64,000 nucleotides of DNA from Lachnospiraceae bacterium (GTDB taxonomy: Bacteria > Bacillota > Clostridia > Lachnospirales > Bianqueaceae), in assembly GCA_022794035.1 (NCBI GenBank), contig JAAWDX010000012.1, positions 62,001-126,000 on the forward strand, written 5' to 3'. Made by a program: the position numbers and the translations under genes. Of the stretch, positions 34,058 to 42,593 are shown piece by piece; within the stretch, counting starts at the first letter, position 1; every line of letters starts with the position of its first letter. The notes beneath the pieces are model-generated. The model was not told the origin of the DNA and ran no database searches. It saw only the letters and a program-made list of their open reading frames with translations.

Positions 34058-36336
34058 TCCACCCCCTTGTCCCAATGACCTGCCTGCACCGCCAGCGCCG
34101 GCTGCCTCCTTTGCAAAATGGCCTGCCAAAGCTCTTTAACCTCTGCCGCCGTCTCCAGCGTCAGCTCCACCCTGGCCTGCGCGCCGATCCGCTTCTCATC
34201 AGAAATATAAACCGGCCGTTCCGCCAGCACCTCACTATAGCAAAGCCGGCAGTGACTGCGGACGCACATCCGCTCTCCTTTTCGGTCCTCTAAAACAATC
34301 TCATGTCCCTGCGGATGCTTATCGCAGCCTTTTACCTCACGGTAAACACATTGCTCCGAAATCATATATACAGGACGCCCGTAAACCATATAATACGTCC
34401 CCTGCAGACGAGCCAGCTCGGCTGCCTCTCTGCCGGTCAGCTCCTGACTGATCATCATACTGCCTGCATGCCGCTGCCAAAAACCAGCCGCTTCCTTATT
34501 CATAACAGCCAGATGCGGCCCCGCCTGCACCTTTGCGCCCAGGACCCGGACCAGCTCCGCCTGACCAAGCAGGTTCACCTCAAACTCCTGCACGCCCAGG
34601 CTCTGCCACTCCTGTATTTCCTTCTTCATCCAATCTGCATGCGCATTTCTTCCCACCGGGGGCAGCGCCGGCACAATTCTTTTCCCCGCGGCCAGCCGCA
34701 AAAAAGCCCGTTTATCCGCTTTTTCAAAGCCCTCCATCCGCGGCATCAATGCCGTAATACAGCTATGCTCCATTTCGCACAGCGCGCTCCACTGCTGCGG
34801 CCGGTCAAGGCCCACCCAATAGCCCTGCGCCGCTTTATCCCTGATTTGTAGCCTCTCCTGCTCTCCATCCTTTTTTTGCCATGGCTCCACCTGGCTGATT
34901 TCCTGCAAAAGGCTGCGCCTGAGCTCATTGATGGCTGATACCGGCAGAAAGCTTCCCTTTTCCATTTCAATGACTATCTCTGCCGCCTGATACCCGCTGT
35001 CCCCTGTCTTTTCCAGCTGCCGGCGCACCGCTTCCTCTGTCAGCTCCTTTGTCTGCGCCTTCATTACAGTTTGTCCCCAAACCGTATGGCCCGCCGCACT
35101 AAGCACTGCTGCCTCTCCGATTCGTGCACAGAAGCGCATCGCAAGCTGCACCTTCGGCAGCTCCCGCACTTCCTCCAGCACCCTTTTTTGCAAGACAGGA
35201 TCTACAATGCGCCATACCTCCTGCCCCTTCTGAATCTGTCCCTTCAAATAAAATACGGCTTTATGCTCTCCCTGCAGCATAGACGCTGCCAGCCGAACAG
35301 ACGGATAGGGTGCTCTGCCCGCACGGATCTCCAGCTCATCCCCGCTATGCAGCGTCTCCCTGCTTTCTATTTGAATCTTTCCCTTACTCGCTGCTGAAAC
35401 TTTGCCGATCTGAACGCCTTGATGCTTTGGCGTATGCGGCTCGATCATATGCTCCTTATTCTGATAATACCCCTGCGTAAAGCCGCCCCGGTTAAAGAGC
35501 TGCTTCAGCTCACGCTGTTCTTCCTCCTGAACAGCGTGCACGCTTCCTGTCCTGAGATACTCATCCCGCAGCGCCGCATAATAGCGCGTAACCGCTGCCA
35601 CATAAGCCTCTCCCTTTAAACGGCCTTCAATCTTAAAGGAATCCACTCCTGCCTGCATCAGCGCCTCTAATTGATCGGCCGCGCACAGATCCTTCAGATT
35701 CATCCAATAGCCTTCTCTTCCTTCCGCTCGGTATGCCAGCCGGCACGGCTGTGCGCAGGCCCCCCGATTGCCGCTTCGGCCTCCGTGAAACGAACTCAGC
35801 AGACACCGCCCTGAATAGCTGTAGCACAAAGCGCCGTGCACAAAAACCTCTAGCTGTATATTCGTTTTCTGCCGAATTTCACGAATTTCCTCCAGCGTTA
35901 CCTCTCTTGCCAGCACCACCCGCTGAAAGCCCAAATCCTGCAAATACTGCGCGCCATACAGGCTCTGAACCGCCATCTGCGTGCTGGCATGCAGGGCAAC
36001 CTGCGGATAATGCCTGCGGACCTCCTCTGCCACTCCCAGATCCTGTACGATCACGGCATCAATGCCAAGCGGCAGCACCTCGTCCATATAGCGTAAAAAA
36101 TCCTTCCATTCCTTCTGCTTAATCAGAGTATTCAGCGTCAGATTGGTCTGCACGCCCTGCATGCGGCAAAGCCGCAGCGCCTCTTTCATATCCTCTATAC
36201 TAAAATTGCCGGCCCCTCTGCGTGCATTAAAGGCCTGCCCTCCAAAATACACCGCATCGGCGCCGGCAGCAATGGCCGCTTTCAAACACGACAAATTCCC
36301 GGCCGGCGCTAAAATCTCCGGCTGAAATACTTTCAC
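34054..36336 (-). CDS. U32 family peptidase / rRNA hydroxylation-type protein
   Basis: 760 residues. The U32 catalytic domain is complete: LAPAGNLSCLKAAIAAGADA, VYFGGQAFNARRGAGNFS, VFVHGALCYSYSGRC and RGACAQPCRLAYR, whose four cysteines could hold an Fe-S cluster. A C-terminal DUF3656-like region follows with further cysteines (CYSEVLAERP area). Relatives include RlhA and TrhP/YegQ types that act in RNA hydroxylation, so an RNA-modification role is more likely than proteolysis. It lies between zapA and ftsW with 4-base overlaps at both ends. Confidence 0.88.
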   Translation of the reverse strand: MKVFQPEILAPAGNLSCLKAAIAAGADAVYFGGQAFNARRGAGNFSIEDMKEALRLCRMQGVQTNLTLNTLIKQKEWKDFLRYMDEVLPLGIDAVIVQDLGVAEEVRRHYPQVALHASTQMAVQSLYGAQYLQDLGFQRVVLAREVTLEEIREIRQKTNIQLEVFVHGALCYSYSGRCLLSSFHGGRSGNRGACAQPCRLAYRAEGREGYWMNLKDLCAADQLEALMQAGVDSFKIEGRLKGEAYVAAVTRYYAALRDEYLRTGSVHAVQEEEQRELKQLFNRGGFTQGYYQNKEHMIEPHTPKHQGVQIGKVSAASKGKIQIESRETLHSGDELEIRAGRAPYPSVRLAASMLQGEHKAVFYLKGQIQKGQEVWRIVDPVLQKRVLEEVRELPKVQLAMRFCARIGEAAVLSAAGHTVWGQTVMKAQTKELTEEAVRRQLEKTGDSGYQAAEIVIEMEKGSFLPVSAINELRRSLLQEISQVEPWQKKDGEQERLQIRDKAAQGYWVGLDRPQQWSALCEMEHSCITALMPRMEGFEKADKRAFLRLAAGKRIVPALPPVGRNAHADWMKKEIQEWQSLGVQEFEVNLLGQAELVRVLGAKVQAGPHLAVMNKEAAGFWQRHAGSMMISQELTGREAAELARLQGTYYMVYGRPVYMISEQCVYREVKGCDKHPQGHEIVLEDRKGERMCVRSHCRLCYSEVLAERPVYISDEKRIGAQARVELTLETAAEVKELWQAILQRRQPALAVQAGHWDKGVE

Positions 36337-36710
36337 TTTTTCCTCTCTTCCTGTAAACGCTTTAGCTGCTCAGCGTACTCCTGATTTTCTGTCTCCAGAT
36401 TCAGCAGTGCTTCTTCATACTGGGCAGCCGTCTCCTGCAGCTGCTTTTCCTTCTTTACCAGCTTATCCATTTTTTCTTTTAAAAGCTGAACCTGCTTCTG
36501 CAACTTGATATAATCATCTGCCAAATTGATGGCGGCAAGCATGGTGATATGCTCCTCCTCCAGTCCCTGTACGGAAAAGAGCTTATGTAAGGCGCTCAGC
36601 TTTTCATTCACGCATGCTTCAATGCGGCGCAGCTGCTCCTCCGAATCCGCTCCGCTTACCTTATAATCCTTTCCGGCAATATGCATGATGATCTGTTTCT
36701 TTTCTGTCAT
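36333..36710 (-). CDS. zapA: Cell division protein ZapA
   Basis: 125 residues; binds FtsZ and promotes Z-ring bundling. N-terminal ZapA fold (IIMHIAGKDYKVSGADSEE, then LAAINLADDYIKL) followed by a coiled coil from about residue 70 to the end with heptad Leu/Lys/Glu. Lies between ruvB and the U32 gene. Confidence 0.88.
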   Translation of the reverse strand: MTEKKQIIMHIAGKDYKVSGADSEEQLRRIEACVNEKLSALHKLFSVQGLEEEHITMLAAINLADDYIKLQKQVQLLKEKMDKLVKKEKQLQETAAQYEEALLNLETENQEYAEQLKRLQEERKK

Positions 36711-36731
36711 GTTCTCCTCTCCTTTCCTGCT

Positions 36732-37817
36732 TTATAGTCTCATCTGTCCTGCAGCGCCGTCCGCTACTTCTGACCGATGAAAATAGTCTAAACAAAAGGG
36801 AGTGACCATACGTCCGCGCGGCGTTCTCTGTAAAAATCCCTGCTGCATCAGATATGGCTCGCACACATCCTCAATCATACCTGCGTCCTCTCCAATGGAA
36901 GCCGCTAACGTATCGATGCCCACCGGCCCGCCGCCATAAAGCTCCATCATTGTCAGCAGCACCTTGCGATCGACTGCATCCAGTCCATTAGGATCTACTT
37001 TCAGCGCATTCAGCGCATGCTGCGCGATCGCCAGATCGATTTTTCCCTCAAATTTCACCTGTGCAAAATCCCGCACGCGGCGCAGCAGGCGATTGGCCAA
37101 ACGGGGCGTCCCTCTCGATCTTCGGGCAATCTCCCCTGCCCCCTCCTGATCGATCTCTACTTCTAGGATCTGTGCCGAATTTTGCACGATCTGCGCTAGC
37201 TCCTCTACCTTATAAAACTCCATGTGATTCAGCATACCGAAGCGGTCCCGCAGCGGCGCTGATAAAAGCCCTGCGCGCGTTGTGGCGCCAATCAGAGTAA
37301 AGTGAGGAATATCCAGACGAATCGATTTGGCTGCCGGCCCTTTGCCGATCATGATGTCAACGGCAAAATCTTCCATGGCCGGATATAAAATCTCCTCAAC
37401 CTGACGGTTAAGCCGGTGAATCTCATCAATAAACAGTACATCGCCTTCTGAGAGATTATTCAGGATCGCTGCCATGTCTCCGGGCCGCTCAATCGCCGGC
37501 CCTGTCGTAATTTTGATATGCACGCCCATCTCCTGTGCAATCAGGCCCGCCAAAGAGGTCTTTCCAAGACCCGGAGGGCCGTAAAACAGTACATGATCCA
37601 GCGCCTCTTTGCGCTGCTTGGCAGCGGAAATAAAGACCTTTAAATTCTCCTTTACCTCTGTCTGCCCAATATATTCTTCGAAGGAACGCGGTCTTAAGCT
37701 CCGCTCTGCTTCCTTTTCTTCTTGCTGTGCCTGAGTGTCGACAAGACGCCCAAACCTTTCCAGCCGCTCTTCCAGTTCTGTCATCTGCCTCTCCATTTCA
37801 GGGCGCTCCTGCGCCAT
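36732..37817 (-). CDS. ruvB: Holliday junction branch migration helicase RuvB
   Basis: 361 residues. AAA+ motor of RuvAB. Walker [10 protein letters not shown], Walker B with DEIHRLNR, sensor 1 [20 protein letters not shown] including the arginine finger, and a C-terminal winged helix (TPRGRMVTP). The N-terminal extension before [11 protein letters not shown] is somewhat longer than usual. Three bases separate it from ruvA. Confidence 0.96.
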   Translation of the reverse strand: MAQERPEMERQMTELEERLERFGRLVDTQAQQEEKEAERSLRPRSFEEYIGQTEVKENLKVFISAAKQRKEALDHVLFYGPPGLGKTSLAGLIAQEMGVHIKITTGPAIERPGDMAAILNNLSEGDVLFIDEIHRLNRQVEEILYPAMEDFAVDIMIGKGPAAKSIRLDIPHFTLIGATTRAGLLSAPLRDRFGMLNHMEFYKVEELAQIVQNSAQILEVEIDQEGAGEIARRSRGTPRLANRLLRRVRDFAQVKFEGKIDLAIAQHALNALKVDPNGLDAVDRKVLLTMMELYGGGPVGIDTLAASIGEDAGMIEDVCEPYLMQQGFLQRTPRGRMVTPFCLDYFHRSEVADGAAGQMRL

Positions 37818-37820
37818 AGT

Positions 37821-38417
37821 TTATATGAGCTGCTTTAAGCTCTGTTTGATGATTTCTTCCACTGCCATATCGGACTGGTAGACCTTGCTTACGGCAGCAG
37901 CGGCCTCTCCTTGGCTGTATCCAAGCGCTATCAAAGCCGCAATTGCCTCCGGCGCCGCTCCTCCGGCTGCCGGCGTGTTTTCTTCAGTTCCTGCTGGCGT
38001 CTGCCCGCCTCCGGCAAAGCTGAGCTTATCCTTCAAGTCTAAAATAATGCGCCCGGCTGTTTTCGCTCCGATCCCCGGCACCTTTGTCAGCGCCTTTTTA
38101 TCCTCAGAAGCAATAGCCAAGATCACCTGATCTGTTGACATCGCCGTCAAAATGGCCAGTGCATATTTGGGTCCGACGCCGTTCACATTGATCAGCTGTT
38201 TAAAAACCTGCAGCGATTCTGTATGTAAAAATCCATATAGGATCATTGCGTCCTCCCGCACATTCATATAGGTGTGCAGCTGCACCTCTTCTCCCACGCC
38301 GATGCGCAGCAGCTCCTCCCGGATCGGCGTATATACACGAAACCCGATTCCCTGCTGCTCTACTACCACACTGCTCTCTTCAATGGCGGCCAATCTTCCT
38401 TTGATGTACGCAATCAT
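37821..38417 (-). CDS. ruvA: Holliday junction binding protein RuvA
   Basis: 198 residues. OB-fold N-terminus (MIAYIKGRLAAIEESSVVVE), two helix-hairpin-helix motifs (INVNGVGPKYALAIL; LTKVPGIGAKTAGRIILDLK) and a C-terminal RuvB-contact domain (EAIAALIALGYSQGEAAAAV). ATG 38417 has AGGAG 7 bases upstream and overlaps the cyclo-ligase stop by 4 bases; upstream in-frame starts are rejected. Confidence 0.95.
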   Translation of the reverse strand: MIAYIKGRLAAIEESSVVVEQQGIGFRVYTPIREELLRIGVGEEVQLHTYMNVREDAMILYGFLHTESLQVFKQLINVNGVGPKYALAILTAMSTDQVILAIASEDKKALTKVPGIGAKTAGRIILDLKDKLSFAGGGQTPAGTEENTPAAGGAAPEAIAALIALGYSQGEAAAAVSKVYQSDMAVEEIIKQSLKQLI

Positions 38418-38986
38418 AGCCATTCTCCTTTTTCTACACAATAAATCCCTTTGGGCGCTGCGATATACTGCATCCGAAAGTCCTTCTCATCCATCTCAAG
38501 CGCTTCCTCCTGCAGCTGAAAATCAAAGCATAGGCCTACCGTTTTTACAAAGCGGTACCGCTCTAAATAGCGGTCATAAAATCCGCTGCCATATCCAATC
38601 CGGCCTCCCTGATAGTCAAAAGCAAGGCCGGGCACCAGCATCAGCGTCTTTTGATCCGGCTCCTGCCTTCTCGCCCATGGCGCCGGCTCATAAATGCCAA
38701 ACCGATTGCGCTGAAAGCTGCTTCTATCCTCCTGAAGATAAAATTCCATTCTATGACCTTCTTCTATACGAGGTAAGCAAAGCGCCTTTTGATACCGCAG
38801 GGCATGCTCCATCACCATGTAAGTTTCTACCTCTGAACGAAATGAAAAATAGGCAAAAATAGTATGCGCCTGCTGGTACAATGGACTCTTTTCCAAAAGA
38901 TCCCATATACGGATGCTATCTCTGTGCGTATATGCATACTGATCTCGTTTTTCATTCATTTTCTTGCGCAGCTGCTGTTTTGTCAT
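38414..38986 (-). CDS. 5-formyltetrahydrofolate cyclo-ligase
   Basis: 190 residues from ATG 38986. Converts 5-formyl-THF to methenyl-THF at the cost of ATP. Family features: KQQLRKKMNEKRD at the start, YFSFRSEVETYMVMEHAL, and LVPGLAFDYQGGRIGYGSGF followed by YDRYLERY. The start overlaps the stop of the upstream flavoprotein by 4 bases; the longer open frame is shadow. Confidence 0.93.
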   Translation of the reverse strand: MTKQQLRKKMNEKRDQYAYTHRDSIRIWDLLEKSPLYQQAHTIFAYFSFRSEVETYMVMEHALRYQKALCLPRIEEGHRMEFYLQEDRSSFQRNRFGIYEPAPWARRQEPDQKTLMLVPGLAFDYQGGRIGYGSGFYDRYLERYRFVKTVGLCFDFQLQEEALEMDEKDFRMQYIAAPKGIYCVEKGEWL

Positions 38987-40278
38987 CGTATTTTTCTCTG
39001 CTCCTCTTTGTAAGGCTTTCTCTCTGCCGCCCTCTTCACGTATTCTGCCGCTGCCTCTGCGGCGATCATTGCTGATCCGGCTGCCCACTGCAGATTATAT
39101 CCACCGCAGTCACCATCGAGATCCAGCACTTCTCCCGCCATAAAAAGCCCCTTATGCCGCCGGCTTTCCAGCTGAGCCGTTATCTCGCCGGCCTCAACGC
39201 CGCCTACCGTAATCTGCGCTTCTTCCCAGCCTCCCAGAGCAAGCACTGGCATCTCCCATTGTTTAAGGCTCTGTGCCAGCGCGCCGATTTCCTTTTTATC
39301 TAAAGAGCCAAACCCTGTTCTAGGGCTTAGTCCACTCTCTGCCAGCGCCACCGGAATCAGCGTTTTAGGAAGCCAGCCCTCCAGCGCTTCTTCGGCTGAA
39401 AAACCGCCAAGGCGCTCCTTTCTTTCCAGCAAATATACAAATAAAGCGCCTTTTTCCATTTCAGGGACCAAATCCAATGTCAAGACCGGCCTCCTGCCGC
39501 TTTGCAGCGCCTCTCCAGCGCTGCGGCTCAGATTCAAAACTGCCGGACCCGAAACCCCCTGATCGGTAAAAAGAATTTCGCCTGTCTCCCTCTGCCGGCA
39601 CTCTCCCTCTATCCAAAGCGCTGCTGGTACATTGAGTTTAAGCCCTGCAAGGCGCTTCAGATAAGGAACCTGCAGCTTAAGACGGCACAGCGCCGGCCGA
39701 AGCGGACTCACCTGCATCTGCAGCCGCCTCGCAAGCTCTGCCCCTTCTCCGTCAGCCCCCAATTTAGGATACGCCTTGCCGCCCGCACACAAAAGCACAG
39801 CCTTGGCGGCAACATTTTTCCGTTTAAACGGCGCCTCCTCGCTTTTAACCTCCAGCAAATATTCACTGCGTCCATGCCGGATCTGTGTCACCAGCGTTTT
39901 CGTAACAATCTCCACAGAAAGCGCCGCCAGCTCCCGGCGCAGCACATTCAGAACGGAGGCCGCTTGCAGGCTTCTTGGAAACAGCTTGCCGGCATCACCT
40001 TCCGTATAGTCAATCCCAAGCTCCTGCCAAAACTGCCGGATCCTTTCCTCTCCCATCTGCGGCCAGAGCTGCGGTAAAAGCGCCGCCACACTGCCGTGAT
40101 AATGGGAAAAATGCATATCCCGATTAGACAAATTGCACCGGCCATTTCCTGTTGACAAAAGCTTGCGCCCAATGCGATCCTTTTTTTCAAAAATACAGAC
40201 GGAGGCTCCAAGACGTGCAGCCACAATCGCTGCTACCATTCCGGAGGCTCCGCCGCCAATAATTGCGATCTCTGCCAT
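38983..40278 (-). CDS. NAD(P)/FAD-dependent oxidoreductase, YhiN/HI0933 (BaiN-like) family
   Basis: 431 residues. N-terminal FAD-binding motif IIGGGASGMVAAIVAARLGA, then DRIGRKLLSTGNGRCNLSN, a middle HI0933-type insert (LFTDQGVSGPAVLNLSRSAG), and a C-terminal AGEVLDLDGDCGGYNLQWA. Reduces an unknown substrate; some relatives have been linked to bile-acid reduction, but that cannot be assumed here. First gene of the long operon running to the PBP gene. Confidence 0.9.
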   Translation of the reverse strand: MAEIAIIGGGASGMVAAIVAARLGASVCIFEKKDRIGRKLLSTGNGRCNLSNRDMHFSHYHGSVAALLPQLWPQMGEERIRQFWQELGIDYTEGDAGKLFPRSLQAASVLNVLRRELAALSVEIVTKTLVTQIRHGRSEYLLEVKSEEAPFKRKNVAAKAVLLCAGGKAYPKLGADGEGAELARRLQMQVSPLRPALCRLKLQVPYLKRLAGLKLNVPAALWIEGECRQRETGEILFTDQGVSGPAVLNLSRSAGEALQSGRRPVLTLDLVPEMEKGALFVYLLERKERLGGFSAEEALEGWLPKTLIPVALAESGLSPRTGFGSLDKKEIGALAQSLKQWEMPVLALGGWEEAQITVGGVEAGEITAQLESRRHKGLFMAGEVLDLDGDCGGYNLQWAAGSAMIAAEAAAEYVKRAAERKPYKEEQRKIR

Positions 40279-40311
40279 ACCGTCTCTGCCCCCATTTCAA
40301 TCGTTCTTATC

Positions 40312-40340
40312 ATTATAAAATGGGAGCCCCTCTTTGTCAA
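40312..40340 (-). promoter_or_regulatory. Strong sigma-A promoter of the yhiN-to-PBP operon
   Basis: On the minus strand TTGACA (40340-40335) and TATAAT (40317-40312), both perfect, with a 17-base spacer. It is 34 bases before the ATG. The following eight genes have gaps under 25 bases or overlap. Confidence 0.92.
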
Positions 40341-40386
40341 CCGAACGCCGCTCATTTAAAACATTCTTAAAATCCGTCTCCTTTTG

Positions 40387-41190
40387 TCATCCCGCCTTGA
40401 GCTCCAGCCGCATCCGGTCTGCAATCAGCGCAATAAATTCACTGTTCGTCGGCTTTCCCTTGCCCATACTGATGCTATAGGAAAACAGCTTTTCAATCGT
40501 ATCCATTTTCCCCCTGCTCCAGGCCACCTCAATCGCATGCCGAATCGCTCTCTCCACTCTGCTCGGCGTGGTATCAAACTTCTTCGCAATCGCTGGATAC
40601 AGCTGCTTAGTAATCGCATTCAAAATATCCATATCCTCAATGGCCATCAGGATGGACTCTCTCAGATACTGATAGCCTTTAATATGCGCCGGAACTCCCA
40701 CCTCGTGGATCAGATTGGTTACCTCTGTCTCCACATCTACGCTGCGCGCCCTCACGGACGATACGGCCGGCAAAGAGCCCTTCCCTTTTTCCGGCATGGC
40801 CGGAAGCTCCTGCCGGCTCATCCCTTTCATCTGCCGAATGCGGGTTGTCAAAAGCTCCACATCGCAGGTTTTGGCCATGTAATAGGTGGCGCCGAGCGCC
40901 ATCAGCTGTTCGAGCATCTGGTCACAGACTACCGAGGATAAAATAATAAATACCGGCCACGGTTTGCTTTGATTTTTCATTTGCTCTAATACACCAATGC
41001 CGTCGAGCTGCGGCATTACCAAGTCGAGCAGCACAACATCCGGCTGAAGATACTGGATCATTTCCAGTGCCTCTGCTCCGTCGCCTGCTTCTCCTGCTAC
41101 CACCATATCGCTCTGCTGCTCAATCACACATTTTACGCTTTCTCTAAACGCTCGATTGTCATCTACCACTAAAACTTTTAATTGACTCAC
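40387..41190 (-). CDS. spo0A: Sporulation master regulator Spo0A
   Basis: 267-residue response regulator that starts sporulation. Receiver domain with VVDDN, phospho-acceptor Asp56 in [10 protein letters not shown], and Lys near 107 (YYMAKTCD). The DNA-binding effector domain has the highly conserved [37 protein letters not shown] and [17 protein letters not shown]. The GTG at 41190 is chosen because AAAGGAG lies 7 bases upstream and the protein then begins [11 protein letters not shown]. It follows spoIVB, as in Bacillus and Clostridia. Confidence 0.97.
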   Translation of the reverse strand: MSQLKVLVVDDNRAFRESVKCVIEQQSDMVVAGEAGDGAEALEMIQYLQPDVVLLDLVMPQLDGIGVLEQMKNQSKPWPVFIILSSVVCDQMLEQLMALGATYYMAKTCDVELLTTRIRQMKGMSRQELPAMPEKGKGSLPAVSSVRARSVDVETEVTNLIHEVGVPAHIKGYQYLRESILMAIEDMDILNAITKQLYPAIAKKFDTTPSRVERAIRHAIEVAWSRGKMDTIEKLFSYSISMGKGKPTNSEFIALIADRMRLELKAG

Positions 41191-41236
41191 CTTTTTCTCC
41201 TTTCTCTCTGACATCAAAAGTCAACTTGTATTTACC

Positions 41237-41264
41237 ATTATATACCATTTATGGCAAAAATCAA
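41237..41264 (-). promoter_or_regulatory. Probable sigma-A promoter of spo0A
   Basis: On the minus strand TTGATT (41264-41259) and TATAAT (41242-41237) with a 16-base spacer. The element is studded with TACCAT/ATGGTA half-sites, including TTACCA ... TGGTAA at 41232-41290, which could be an operator. No canonical sigma-H promoter or Spo0A box was found here. Confidence 0.7.
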
Positions 41265-41290
41265 CTATTTTATGGTAGATTTTGGTAATT

Positions 41291-42517
41291 TTATTCCAGC
41301 ATGTTCTCAATATAGATCCCGTAGCCTTTGGTGGGATCCTTGACAAATACATGCGTGACCGCTCCGATTAGCTTGCCGTCCTGCAGAATGGGGCAGCCGC
41401 TCATGCCCTGAATAATACCGCCCGTCTCCTGCAGCAAACGCTCATCCGTAACGGTGACAACCATGCCATGATTAAAAGTAGGAAGTCCGGACGCCTTTTC
41501 TATTTGCACTGTATATTCATGGATTTCTCCATCCACAATATCACTCAAGATCACAGCCTCTCCATTTTTTACCTGATCCTTTAGGATAATCTTATATTCT
41601 GCATAGTCACCTTGCCCGCCGCTATAATGACCATATACGCCGCTTTCAGTATTTTCGGTCACTTGACCCAAAATTGTACCGGTAAGGCTGCCTTCTACCT
41701 CTCCCGGGAGACCCTCTTCGCCTTTCACAACATGGCGGATCTTGGCTCTGGTGATGAGTCCATCATGAATGGGCAGCACCTCGCCTGTATCCACATCATT
41801 GATTCCATGACCAACCGCTCCAAACAGACTGCTCTGCGGATCAACAAAGGTAAGCGTGCCAAGTCCCTGCGCGCGGTCGCGGATCCAGATTCCAATCTTT
41901 GCCTTGCCGTCCTTTCCTATTTTGGGCGTTATTGATACCTCCAGATTTTCCTCATCTCTCGTCAGCTGAATCGTAATGGGCCTTGCACCGTTTTGCGCAA
42001 TGATCTCATCCACCTGTTCTACCGTTGTAACCTCTTGCCCGTTGACTCTGCGGATTTTGTCTCCTGCATATAAAATTCCTCTTGCCGGACTGCCTTCCGT
42101 CCCTGATGCGGTTTCTATTTTGCCGGTACCCAGTACCAGGATGCCATCTGTATACAGATCGATCCCCACGGTATGTCCGCCGGCCAAAAGCCTTTTCTCA
42201 GGCCATACCTCAATAGAAACTGATTTTATAGGAAGGATCCCAAAAAGCTTAATCTGTGCGCTGCTTCTTGCATATGCGCTTTCCTCAATATCCTCCCGGC
42301 GCCGGATGCTATTTTCATTTACGGTAACCCATTCGCTTTCCTGCGCTTCCAGCTCCAGCATCTCTCCGCCAAATTCCCAGCTTTGCCCTTCTATGACTCG
42401 CACGGTATCCGGCACTGCCAGCTGCACTATCAGATAGGGCATTAAAAGCACTGAAAGCATCAATAATAAAAGGCCCTTTCCAATCCATGGAGAGAGCCTT
42501 CGATTCTCTTTTTTCAT
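41291..42517 (-). CDS. spoIVB: SpoIVB peptidase
   Basis: 408 residues from ATG 42517 (GAGGTG upstream). A serine peptidase made in the forespore that signals pro-sigma-K processing in the mother cell. One membrane anchor (GLLLLMLSVLLMPYLIVQLA), a PDZ domain (GILYAGDKIRRVNGQEV), and an SA clan S55 peptidase domain with His in GAVGHGIND, Ser in IIQGMSGCPILQDGKLIGAV and Asp in HVFVKDPTKGYGIY. Neighbours recN and spo0A match the classic arrangement. Confidence 0.96.
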   Translation of the reverse strand: MKKENRRLSPWIGKGLLLLMLSVLLMPYLIVQLAVPDTVRVIEGQSWEFGGEMLELEAQESEWVTVNENSIRRREDIEESAYARSSAQIKLFGILPIKSVSIEVWPEKRLLAGGHTVGIDLYTDGILVLGTGKIETASGTEGSPARGILYAGDKIRRVNGQEVTTVEQVDEIIAQNGARPITIQLTRDEENLEVSITPKIGKDGKAKIGIWIRDRAQGLGTLTFVDPQSSLFGAVGHGINDVDTGEVLPIHDGLITRAKIRHVVKGEEGLPGEVEGSLTGTILGQVTENTESGVYGHYSGGQGDYAEYKIILKDQVKNGEAVILSDIVDGEIHEYTVQIEKASGLPTFNHGMVVTVTDERLLQETGGIIQGMSGCPILQDGKLIGAVTHVFVKDPTKGYGIYIENMLE

Positions 42518-42563
42518 CTGCTCACACCTCATGTTTTAAAAAAATCAGGTCAACACCTTATGA

Positions 42564-42593
42564 TAGTGTGAGCGGCTTTGTCTTTCCTTATGC
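42564..42593 (-). promoter_or_regulatory. Possible sigma-G/sigma-F type promoter of spoIVB
   Basis: On the minus strand GCATA (42593-42589) and CACACTA (42570-42564) with an 18-base spacer. This is one base off the sigma-G pattern GHATR-N18-CATNNTA. spoIVB is a forespore gene in Bacillus, so the match is meaningful. Confidence 0.5.
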
